Source: HLUCCA09 sp039822045 | GTDB lineage: Bacteria; Pseudomonadota; Alphaproteobacteria; Rhodobacterales; Rhodobacteraceae | DNA length: 64,000 nucleotides | Assembly: GCA_039822045.1 (NCBI GenBank) | Contig: JBCBMY010000004.1 | Coordinates: forward strand, 186,001 to 250,000 | Reading direction: 5' to 3' | Shown here: one piece after another, positions 23,809 to 31,460 of the stretch | Layout: each line of letters begins with the position of its first letter | How positions within the stretch are numbered: position 1 is the stretch's first letter | Position numbers and translations under genes: made by a program | Notes under the pieces: model-generated | Database searches by the model: none | What the model saw: the letters and a program-made list of their open reading frames with translations, nothing else | Told to the model about the DNA's origin: nothing

Positions 23809-25452
23809 TTACTGCGTCAGGCGAAGCTGACTAATCTGGCGCGCGATAGACGAGAAAGCTTCAGCGATCTCGAGCGCCTCGATATCGTAGAAGTTCGCGG
23901 CGGTCCCGGCGCAGTCGAGCAGCACCGCGTCGCCTTCGCCATACGTGTCCATGCCAATGGTGTAGACAACCACTTCGTTGTCACGTGCTGCCTGGCACAC
24001 GTTGGACAGGCGCGAGTTCTTGGTGCTGGAAGACACCCAAGTGTACATCTCGTTGTAGTAGTCGCGCCAGCTGCCACCGAGGGCCTCGGATTTGTAGTAG
24101 CGCGCAAAATGCGCAACCGACATCTCATCCAGAACTTGCGGCCACTGCATGCGCGAGGCGGTACCGTCTTCGAACGTATCGGGCGTCTCTTCCCAAGTCT
24201 CTGTACGGTACCAGTAGTAGCTTGTCGAAGTATACCGGTAGGACCAGCGGACATTGCCCGTTAGTACTTCCTCGCCCTCTTCATTCACGACGGTCTCCGC
24301 ATCAACATAGAGCGGGGAGTCGCCATCGCGGTAATCGTCTTTCAGGCGGTACTCGTCGGTGTTCTGGCCGTCAGACATGATCACCAAGATCTTCACCGTG
24401 TTCTCGCGGGTATACGAAAACGGCTGACCGGAGACGTTGCCCTCCACGACGCCATCGCCCTGCAGGTTCGTCAGAGCGCTCGACATCGAAGGGTCGATGA
24501 GCGCAGCAGCCCACTTTGTGGCCACGTCGATCGATGTGTTCCCGCCAGCCCACATGTCTTCGACCTGCGCCTTGAGCTCATCAGGCTTCTGCGACCAGGG
24601 CGTAATATGCCGGCTTGCGTCGAACGGGCAGACAACGCCTTCAGTGTCCACTGGCGAGTCCCAGGTGAAGATGTCGAAGTGTGCCGCCTGTTCGATCTCC
24701 ACGTCTGGATCAAGCTGGGTGGAGCTAAAGTCGTCGCTCTCGAAGCGAGCGCACTGGCTGTAGTTGTGTTCGCCCGACCACGTCATTTCGCCGCCGAGCA
24801 CCGGACCTGCGTTAACCTGGGTTGAGAACGGCACAATCGAAACGAGCGTCGCGCCGGGAATTCCGTCGTCAGAAACCTTGGTCACAGTATCGATAAAGTT
24901 CTGCGCCGCGGGCTTAAGCAGATTGAGGCGGAAGTCGTCGTTCCAGCCCATCGACCCCGAATTGTCGAGCGCGACCGCGATCTCGATGTCATTGTAGTTC
25001 TCGGTCGCTTCCGATCTGGCCACGATCGGCCATTCGTCGGGGCCGGGCATGAAGAAGGTCGGCATCGTGACTTCGGCGGCCACGTACGTGGTGCGATAGT
25101 TCACGCCATTGATCACACGCGACCGTCCCAGCGACCCAAGAAGGCCCGCGCGCTCAAGGTAGTCTGCGATCACCTCTTCACTGTCGCGCGACTGATCGAG
25201 GTCGGTTGCGGCGAGCACAGCGGTGTCGAGCACGTTCTGCAGGCGCGCACGGTGCACCTCGTGCAGCTGGATCGAAATGCCGGTCCCTGTCGCCAAAAGG
25301 ATCGCGACGACCATGAACAGCGCCCAGATGACGAAGACGCCGGATTCCTCGTCGCGGAACCGAACGAGGGCACGTTCAAGCCGAAGACGCGGGGAGAAGC
25401 GGCCGTTGGAAACATCGCGACGCAGCATCGCGAGTCGGGGCTGGCTGAACAT
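23809..25452 (-). CDS. TadG-like protein with von Willebrand A domain (copy 1)
   Basis: A 547-residue membrane-anchored protein. The N-terminus has the Tad-type segment 'EESGVFVIWALFMVVAILLATGTGISIQLHEVHRARLQNVLDTAVLAATDL' (about 35-85). A large periplasmic von Willebrand A domain follows, with the metal-site DNSGSM (about 167-172), a conserved serine/threonine in 'AGGNTSIDVATKW', and aspartate in 'ILVIMSDGQNT'. It ends 'FYDIEALEIAEAFSSIARQISQLRLTQ'. TadG-type proteins are associated with pilus-mediated surface contact. The start follows AAAGAGG. It is a paralogue of the next gene, sharing much of the same blocks and C-terminus. Confidence 0.88.
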   Translation of the reverse strand: MFSQPRLAMLRRDVSNGRFSPRLRLERALVRFRDEESGVFVIWALFMVVAILLATGTGISIQLHEVHRARLQNVLDTAVLAATDLDQSRDSEEVIADYLERAGLLGSLGRSRVINGVNYRTTYVAAEVTMPTFFMPGPDEWPIVARSEATENYNDIEIAVALDNSGSMGWNDDFRLNLLKPAAQNFIDTVTKVSDDGIPGATLVSIVPFSTQVNAGPVLGGEMTWSGEHNYSQCARFESDDFSSTQLDPDVEIEQAAHFDIFTWDSPVDTEGVVCPFDASRHITPWSQKPDELKAQVEDMWAGGNTSIDVATKWAAALIDPSMSSALTNLQGDGVVEGNVSGQPFSYTRENTVKILVIMSDGQNTDEYRLKDDYRDGDSPLYVDAETVVNEEGEEVLTGNVRWSYRYTSTSYYWYRTETWEETPDTFEDGTASRMQWPQVLDEMSVAHFARYYKSEALGGSWRDYYNEMYTWVSSSTKNSRLSNVCQAARDNEVVVYTIGMDTYGEGDAVLLDCAGTAANFYDIEALEIAEAFSSIARQISQLRLTQ

Positions 25453-25682
25453 GCGTACCTCTTTCTATCGATAATGCCGGACGGCCGGAGGACGGCGCGG
25501 CGGACCCCACGTGCGTAAGGGGTCATGGGGCAATGTCGAAAGACGGGCGTGTCAGCGGCGGAAATGCGGCAGGTCCGTCCAGTTGGGCAGAGTGCCAAGG
25601 ACAGTGCGTTTCGCCGCTAGAAACCGACCTTGGGTCGGAAGGCGTCGCAGCGGGCCAGAAACGCTCCCGCCTTAACGTGGTT

Positions 25683-25709
25683 GGGCGGCCCCGCGTCGGG
25701 GGGCCGCCC
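25683..25709 (-). terminator. GC-rich hairpin after the second TadG-like gene
   Basis: GGGCGGCCCC (25683-25692) pairs with the complementary GGGGGGCCGCCC arm (25698-25709), beginning 13 bases beyond the stop at 25722. It is in the same position as the hairpin after copy 1, which suggests the two genes were duplicated with their downstream structure. No T-run follows. Confidence 0.5.
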
Positions 25710-25721
25710 TTGAGCTGCGCC

Positions 25722-27299
25722 CTACTGGGTCAGGCGCAGATAAGAGATCTGACGGGCAATAGAGGAGAAGGCCTCGTCGATCTCTTCCGACTCCACGTCG
25801 TAGAAGTTGACCGAGGTTCCGGCGCAGTCGTTCAGAACGGCGTCGCCCTCGCCATAGGTGTCCATTCCGATGGTGTACACAACGACGCCCTGATCCCGTG
25901 CGGCCTGGCAGATGTCCTTCAGCCGCGTGTTCTTGGCGTTCGGTGCGATATAGGTCACCATCTCATCGTAGTAGGTGTCCCAGTCGCCGCCGAGAGCCGG
26001 CGCCAGAACATAGGTCGACAGGGCCCGCACCGACATCTCTGAAAAGAGATCCCGCCAGTCGAGATTGACCGCGCTCGCTCCACCAAGCGGCTCAGCTGCA
26101 GTCGTGCCCCCAGGCAACGACTCGATGTCGGTGTCATTGAAGACGAAATAGAGCCCGGCATCTTCGTCAAAGACCGACAGGATGTCGGTTGTCGGATCTC
26201 GGAAGACTGGCGACGACCCTGCGCGGAACCCGTCCTTCAGCTTATACTGATTGGTGTTCTGTCCGTCCGACATCACCACGAGCACCTTCAGGGTATTGTC
26301 GCGCGTATAGGCGAACGGCTGGCCGCTGAGCACCGGGGCGACCTCATCCTCTTCGATGAGATCGCTCAAAACCGGGCGGAAGGCCGGGTCGAGCAGGGCC
26401 GCGCCCCACTTGGCCGCAACATCGATCGAGGTGTTGCCCCAGGCATACATATCGTCGATCTGAGCCTTCAAGTCGTCCGCGTCGTTCGACCAGGGCAGAA
26501 TGTGCCGGCTCTCTCCGCGCTGGCATACAAGGCCTCTGTCCTTCAGCGGCATGTTTTCCGTGAACGGATCGAAGTGTCCGACGCGCTGCAACACTTCCGT
26601 CGGCGACACAGCGGTGTCGTCGAAATTATTGCCCTCGAACTCGACGCATTGCGAGTCAGCGTGCTCGCTGGTGAGGTTCAAGGCCGAGGCGAGCTCCGGG
26701 CCGGCGTTGACTTGCGTCGAAAACGGCACAAGCGACACCATCACCGAGCCATCATATTCCTCGCGCAGAACCTCATCCACGAAATCACTTGCGGCTGGCT
26801 TCAGCAGATCCAGACGGTAATCGTCGTTCCAGCCCATCGACCCGGAATTGTCGAGGATGAGCGACACCTCGACATCGGTGATCGCCTCACGCGCGGTGCC
26901 GACCGCGGGCGCGGGCAAGGAATTGACGCCGACCATGTTGATGAAGAGCGAGCCGACGTTGGCCGTAATGTCGGCGGTGACCACGCGCTCAGTGTCAGAA
27001 GCGCTCGACTGCACGTTGACTGCGCCCGCTGGCACCCCCGACCGAGCGAAGTAGTCGCGAACCACGTCCTCTGGCGTCAGGTTTTGTTCAAGGTCGGCGG
27101 CGGCGAGTACGGCGCGATCCACAGTGTTCTGCATCCGCGTACGCACGATCTCGGTGTTCATCATGTCGATGCCCACCCCAACGGCCAGCAGCACGAACAC
27201 GATCATATAGAGAGCGAAGATGACGAAGGCGCCCGACGCGTCATGCGCAAAGCGCCGCAAGGCGAGGCAAATCCTAGGGCTCAGCAGCTTCATCATCAT
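25722..27299 (-). CDS. TadG-like protein with von Willebrand A domain (copy 2)
   Basis: A 525-residue paralogue of the gene at 23809-25452. Tad membrane segment 'DASGAFVIFALYMIVFVLLAVGVGIDMMNTEIVRTRMQNTVDRAVLAAADL', then the von Willebrand A domain with DNSGSM, 'WGNTSIDVAAKW' and 'KVLVVMSDGQNT', ending 'EAFSSIARQISYLRLTQ'. Blocks around the metal site and both ends are nearly the same as copy 1, while the middle differs, so the two may have specialised. The start lies in a cluster of ATGs (27338 to 27293); 27299 follows GTGGATGGGG. It is the first gene of the four-gene minus-strand set. Confidence 0.86.
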   Translation of the reverse strand: MMMKLLSPRICLALRRFAHDASGAFVIFALYMIVFVLLAVGVGIDMMNTEIVRTRMQNTVDRAVLAAADLEQNLTPEDVVRDYFARSGVPAGAVNVQSSASDTERVVTADITANVGSLFINMVGVNSLPAPAVGTAREAITDVEVSLILDNSGSMGWNDDYRLDLLKPAASDFVDEVLREEYDGSVMVSLVPFSTQVNAGPELASALNLTSEHADSQCVEFEGNNFDDTAVSPTEVLQRVGHFDPFTENMPLKDRGLVCQRGESRHILPWSNDADDLKAQIDDMYAWGNTSIDVAAKWGAALLDPAFRPVLSDLIEEDEVAPVLSGQPFAYTRDNTLKVLVVMSDGQNTNQYKLKDGFRAGSSPVFRDPTTDILSVFDEDAGLYFVFNDTDIESLPGGTTAAEPLGGASAVNLDWRDLFSEMSVRALSTYVLAPALGGDWDTYYDEMVTYIAPNAKNTRLKDICQAARDQGVVVYTIGMDTYGEGDAVLNDCAGTSVNFYDVESEEIDEAFSSIARQISYLRLTQ

Positions 27300-27338
27300 C
27301 CCCATCCACACCCGTAACATACCATCGGCGGGACCCAC

Positions 27339-27668
27339 TCCCCGCGATCCTGCCTACCGGGCGCCCCCACCCAGATGACAAAGACATGTCGAAAATTCGG
27401 CGCAGAGTCACGCGATCTAACCGATTGGACACGCGGTGTGGCCAAAGCGCCGCCATCGGTTTGTACTATCCCGCACAGAACCTGGATTGTGGCTACAATG
27501 GCTCGATCGTGACCTTCCGACGGCCTCCCTTAAGCCCAACTGGGCGAATCGTTCGGGCGAGCAAGGCAATGCAATTCAGGCGAATTCGGGGTCCAAAACG
27601 TCTAGAAAGATCATGATTTCGTAGCGATGCGGGCGTAGGGTCTGACGACGTCAAGGGAGGAGGACCCC
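27339..27668. other. Gap between TadG-like gene and glutamate dehydrogenase
   Basis: This divergent intergenic stretch should hold promoters for both directions. On the plus strand, TACAAT at 27494-27499 could be a -10 box but lacks a good -35. TGACGACGTCA (27643-27653) is a short palindrome just before the strong ribosome site GGGAGGAGG of the next gene. I see no gene here. Confidence 0.4.
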
Positions 27669-29102
27669 ATGAACCAGGCGCTGCGCGAACCAAGCTTTCG
27701 CGAATCCGTGGATCTGATGTTCAACCGAGCGGTATCGCTGATGGACCTGCCCCCGGGGCTGGAGCAGAAGATCCGCGTCTGCAACGCAACCTATACGGTG
27801 CGATTCGGCGTGCGGCTCAGGGGCAGGGTGCAGACCTTCACGGGATACCGGTCCGTCCATTCCGAACACATGGAGCCCGTCAAGGGCGGCATTCGCTATG
27901 CCAACAATGTCAGCCAAGACGAGGTCGAGGCCCTCGCGGCGCTCATGACCTACAAATGTGCGCTCGTGGAGACGCCATTTGGCGGATCGAAGGGCGGGCT
28001 TTGCATCGATCCGCGGGAATGGGAGCCGCATGAGTTGGAACTGATCACGCGCCGGTTCGCCTATGAGCTCGCCAAGCGGGATCTGATCAACCCCGCCCAG
28101 AACGTGCCGGCGCCCGATATGGGAACGGGCGAGCGCGAAATGGCCTGGATCGCCGACCAGTACCGCCGCATGAACACCACCGACATCAACGCGAACGCCT
28201 GCGTGACCGGCAAACCTCCCCATGCGGGCGGAATTCAGGGGCGCGTCGAGGCGACGGGCCGCGGCGTGCAGTATGCGCTGCAGGAGTTCTTTCGCCACCC
28301 CGAGGATGTGGCCAAGGCCGGTCTGTCCGGCTCGCTCGAGGGTAAGCGCGTCGTCGTGCAAGGTCTAGGCAATGTGGGCTACCACGCCGCAAAGTTCCTG
28401 TCGGACGAGGACGGATCCAAGATCACGGGCATCATTGAGCGGGACGGCGCGCTCGTCTCCGAGACCGGGCTTGATGTCGAGCGCGTACGCCAGTGGATCA
28501 TGACTCACGGCGGCGTAAAGGGCTATGCCGACGCGACCTATGTCATGGAGGGCGCGACCGTTCTCGAGCAGGATTGCGAGATCCTGGTGCCAGCGGCTCT
28601 AGAGGGCGTGGTCACGCGCGAGAATGCACCGCGCGTCAAGGCCAGGCTGATCATCGAGGCGGCCAACGGCCCGATTACGGCCGGGGCCGACGACATCCTG
28701 CGTCAGCGCGGCGTCGTGATTATCCCCGACATGTATGCGAACGCCGGCGGGGTTACGGTGTCCTATTTCGAGTGGGTTAAGAACCTCAGCCACATTCGTT
28801 TCGGCCGTATGCAGCGCCGACAGGAAGAAGCGCGCCACCAGTTGATTTTCAACGAGTTGGAGCGGCTCGACCATCACCTTGGCGATGCCTGGTCGATGAC
28901 GCCGAACTTCAAGGAGAAGTATCTGCGCGGGGCCGACGAACTTGAACTGGTACGCTCAGGTCTCGATGACACCATGCGCGCCGCCTACCAGTCGATGCGC
29001 AACGTCTGGCATGAGCGTGAAGATGTCGACGATCTGCGCGTCGCCGCCTACATCGTCGCAATCAAACGGGTAGCCCAGAGCTACAGCGAAAAGGGTCTCT
29101 GA
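27669..29102 (+). CDS. gdhA: Glutamate dehydrogenase (Glu/Leu/Phe/Val dehydrogenase family)
   Basis: A 477-residue enzyme interconverting glutamate with 2-oxoglutarate and ammonia. It shows the substrate-binding region 'KGGIRYANNVSQDEVEALAALMTYKCALVETPFGGSKGG' (72-110) with K96 and K108 as the usual substrate and catalytic lysines, the Rossmann motif GKRVVVQGLGNVG (225-237), and 'ANGPITAGADDIL'. Length and end match the bacterial/mitochondrial NAD-type enzyme. A strong GGGAGGAGG precedes the start. It stands alone between the Tad genes and the SH3 protein, with a terminator-like palindrome behind it. Confidence 0.92.
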   Translation: MNQALREPSFRESVDLMFNRAVSLMDLPPGLEQKIRVCNATYTVRFGVRLRGRVQTFTGYRSVHSEHMEPVKGGIRYANNVSQDEVEALAALMTYKCALVETPFGGSKGGLCIDPREWEPHELELITRRFAYELAKRDLINPAQNVPAPDMGTGEREMAWIADQYRRMNTTDINANACVTGKPPHAGGIQGRVEATGRGVQYALQEFFRHPEDVAKAGLSGSLEGKRVVVQGLGNVGYHAAKFLSDEDGSKITGIIERDGALVSETGLDVERVRQWIMTHGGVKGYADATYVMEGATVLEQDCEILVPAALEGVVTRENAPRVKARLIIEAANGPITAGADDILRQRGVVIIPDMYANAGGVTVSYFEWVKNLSHIRFGRMQRRQEEARHQLIFNELERLDHHLGDAWSMTPNFKEKYLRGADELELVRSGLDDTMRAAYQSMRNVWHEREDVDDLRVAAYIVAIKRVAQSYSEKGL

Positions 29103-29161
29103 GGCCGCCGCGTGATCCCTTCGCGCTGGTGTGGGGCGGCCCTTTAGGGCGCCTGTGTCGA

Positions 29162-29190
29162 GGGGCCGGTCACGTGACCGGCCTCCTTTG
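29162..29190 (+). terminator. Bidirectional terminator-like palindrome
   Basis: GGCCGGTCAC (29164-29173) and GTGACCGGCC (29174-29183) form a perfect 20-base palindrome followed by TCCTTTG. It is 60 bases after gdhA and 36 bases beyond the stop of the opposing SH3 gene, placed to end both transcripts. Confidence 0.7.
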
Positions 29191-29218
29191 TCTCAAGGCG
29201 ATCTGCGCCAGGCCAATG

Positions 29219-29521
29219 CTAGTCCGCGCGAAGGTAGTGCCCCGAGACATAGCCTTTCAGCCCGCGGGCTTCGGCGAGACGCACGGTGCACCAGGGCGTC
29301 CCGCCAACGCGGTCGCAGCCGCGGGCGATCAATACCGTTCCTTCGGGCAGCCCGACGATCACACGATACCCCGTGCCGGGCCCCGCGCGAAGCTTGAGCA
29401 TGTCGTCATCGCTGGTGCCGGTCACCACCATCCGTCCCGATTGTGCTCCCGCAGTGCCCGCGACACAAATCGTCAAAATAACCGCCGCGGCAACCGCTCC
29501 GGCGCGTCTCATCACCATCAT
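29219..29521 (-). CDS. Secreted bacterial SH3-domain protein
   Basis: A 100-residue exported protein. A signal peptide (about 1-26, 'RRAGAVAAAVILTICVAGTAGAQ') precedes one SH3_3-type domain: 'VVTGTSDDDMLKLRAGPGTGYRVIVGLPEGTVLIARGCDRVGGTPWCTVRL', then 'GLKGYVSGHYLR'. This domain usually binds peptidoglycan. Two cysteines in the domain are likely disulfide-bonded. It is convergent with gdhA. Function beyond cell-wall binding is unknown. Confidence 0.85.
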   Translation of the reverse strand: MMVMRRAGAVAAAVILTICVAGTAGAQSGRMVVTGTSDDDMLKLRAGPGTGYRVIVGLPEGTVLIARGCDRVGGTPWCTVRLAEARGLKGYVSGHYLRAD

Positions 29522-29776
29522 TGATCCTGCCTCATCCTTCGTTGGGTCTTGTCGCCCAAACCGAACCTACTTTAGCGCGTCCCCCGCACGCACCCTCCGT
29601 CGCAGCCCCGTAGAAAAAACCGCGACCACAGACACCCGAAGGCGACACCCGCTCGGCAATCGCTGCGGGCGCGATCGCCGTGCCGATCATTTGTCGCCGC
29701 GCGACGCTGTCATGTCGCCGCAGGGCATGGACAGCACACGGCCCCGATGGTTGGCTCCGCTCTCGGAAGGAGCCCC

Positions 29777-31030
29777 ATGCGCTACAATGCACTCCAGATC
29801 CTTAGGCAGGGCCTCACCGGCAACCGCGGCTGGCGGCCGGCCTGGCGGAAGGCCGAGCCGCAACCAACCTACGACGTCATCATCGTGGGCGGCGGCGGCC
29901 ATGGGCTGGCCACAGCCTACTACCTTGCCCGCCGCTACGGCATCGCAAGGGTCGCGGTGCTGGAGCGCGGCTATCTCGGTTCGGGCAACGTCGGGCGCAA
30001 CACCACCATCGTGCGGGCCAACTACGGCCTGCCGGGAAATTCCGAGTTCTACTCCCATTCCCTCAGCCTCTGGGAGGGGCTGGAGCAGGAACTGAACTAC
30101 AACGTGATGCATTCCCAACGCGGCATCATCAACCTCTTCCACTCTGACGGCCAACGCGACGCCTATGCGCGCCGGGGCAACGCCATTCGCAACCAGGGCG
30201 ACGACGCGATCCTGCTCGACACGGCGGGGGTGCGGCGCATCCTGCCCTATCTCGACTTCGAGCAGACGCGGTTCCCGATCTATGGCGGCCTCTATCAACC
30301 CAGGGGCGGCACGGCGCGCCACGACGCGGTGGCCTGGGGGTTTGCCCGCGGCGCCGACAGGCTGGGCGTCGATCTGATCGAGAACTGCGAGGTCACCGAC
30401 ATCTTGATTGAGGCCGGCCGCGTCACGGGCGTGGACACCTCCCGCGGTCCGATCCGAGCTGAAAAGGTGGGGCTGGCCGTAGCCGGACGGTCTGGCCAGG
30501 TGGCTGCCATGGCCGGGCTGAAACTGCCCATCGAGAGCCATGTCCTGCAAGCTTTTGTCACCGAAGGGCTTAAGCCCGTGATCGACCATGTCGTGACCTA
30601 CGGGGCGGGCCATTTCTACATCAGTCAGTCCGACAAGGGCGGGCTCGTGTTCGGGGGCGACATCGACTACTATCCATCCTACGCCGCGCGCGGGAACCTC
30701 CCTATTGCCGAGCATGTCATCGAGGCCGGCGTGACGCTGATGCCGATGATCGCCAAGGCGCGCATGCTGCGCAGTTGGGGTGGGATCATGGACATGTCGT
30801 CGGATGGATCCCCGATCATCGACCGGACCGAGATCGGCGGCCTCTACCTCAACGCCGGCTGGTGCTACGGCGGCTTCAAAGCGGTACCAGGATCGGGGGA
30901 CTGCTTTGCCCATTTGATCGCAAAGGATTTCCCCCACGCTGCCGCCACGCGCTTTCGGCTCGACCGTTTCGAAACCGGGCGCGGCCTGATGGACGAGGAG
31001 GCGACCGGTGCGCAGCACAACCTACACTGA
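29777..31030 (+). CDS. soxB: Sarcosine oxidase beta subunit
   Basis: A 417-residue FAD-dependent subunit of heterotetrameric sarcosine oxidase, which oxidises sarcosine to glycine with formaldehyde captured on tetrahydrofolate. It has the dinucleotide-binding motif 'YDVIIVGGGGHGLATAYYLARRYG' (about 34-57), 'RNTTIVRANYGLPGN' and the covalent-FMN/FAD-region 'GGLYQPRGGTARHDAVAWGFARGADRLGV'. ATG 29777 follows GGAAGGAGCCCC; the longer frame to 29747 is not needed. It heads the operon soxB-D-A-G, typical of Rhodobacteraceae glycine-betaine breakdown. Confidence 0.94.
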   Translation: MRYNALQILRQGLTGNRGWRPAWRKAEPQPTYDVIIVGGGGHGLATAYYLARRYGIARVAVLERGYLGSGNVGRNTTIVRANYGLPGNSEFYSHSLSLWEGLEQELNYNVMHSQRGIINLFHSDGQRDAYARRGNAIRNQGDDAILLDTAGVRRILPYLDFEQTRFPIYGGLYQPRGGTARHDAVAWGFARGADRLGVDLIENCEVTDILIEAGRVTGVDTSRGPIRAEKVGLAVAGRSGQVAAMAGLKLPIESHVLQAFVTEGLKPVIDHVVTYGAGHFYISQSDKGGLVFGGDIDYYPSYAARGNLPIAEHVIEAGVTLMPMIAKARMLRSWGGIMDMSSDGSPIIDRTEIGGLYLNAGWCYGGFKAVPGSGDCFAHLIAKDFPHAAATRFRLDRFETGRGLMDEEATGAQHNLH

Positions 31031-31117
31031 CTGGCTTATCGGCCGCGCCGGCGCTCGTGGCGACAACGGCGATCCCGCATCGCGGCGATCCCCAGCGCGT
31101 CCCCCCTGGAGCCTCCC

Positions 31118-31381
31118 ATGCGCATAAGATGTCCGCTCTGCGGTTTGCGCGACGCACGTGAGTTCACGCCCAAAGGCGCAGCGGTCTTCGCCGATCCTCC
31201 GGACGGCGAGCATTGGTCACGGGCCTGGCATGAGTATTTGCACCTCCGCGACAACCCCGCCGGCCGGTCCTCTGAACTCTGGTACCATGGCGGCGGCTGC
31301 GGCGCGTGGCTCATCGTTGAGCGCGACACGGTCAGTCACGAAGTCTATTCGGTGCGGCTCGCCGCAGAGGTCGACGCGTGA
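31118..31381 (+). CDS. soxD: Sarcosine oxidase delta subunit
   Basis: An 87-residue small subunit. The zinc ligands of this family are visible: CPLCG (C5, C8) and YHGGGCG (H57, C61), with 'EWHxYL' replaced here by 'RAWHEYLHLRDNPAG'. Length is near the usual 90-100. It lies between soxB and soxA, 87 bases after soxB and 79 before soxA, a little wider than usual. Delta binds the alpha subunit and stabilises the complex. Confidence 0.93.
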   Translation: MRIRCPLCGLRDAREFTPKGAAVFADPPDGEHWSRAWHEYLHLRDNPAGRSSELWYHGGGCGAWLIVERDTVSHEVYSVRLAAEVDA

Positions 31382-31460
31382 GCCCGCACGGATCACCCTG
31401 GACACGCGCGCCAAGGTCGCCGGCTGAAGACCCGCAGTCCCCGGAGCGGGGGCGCGCGCG

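Noticed and set aside
27494..27499. TACAAT as a gdhA promoter
   Set aside because: No acceptable -35 box lies 16-18 bases upstream.
29687..31018. 443-codon reading frame on the minus strand
   Set aside because: It is the complement of soxB, whose family match is strong.
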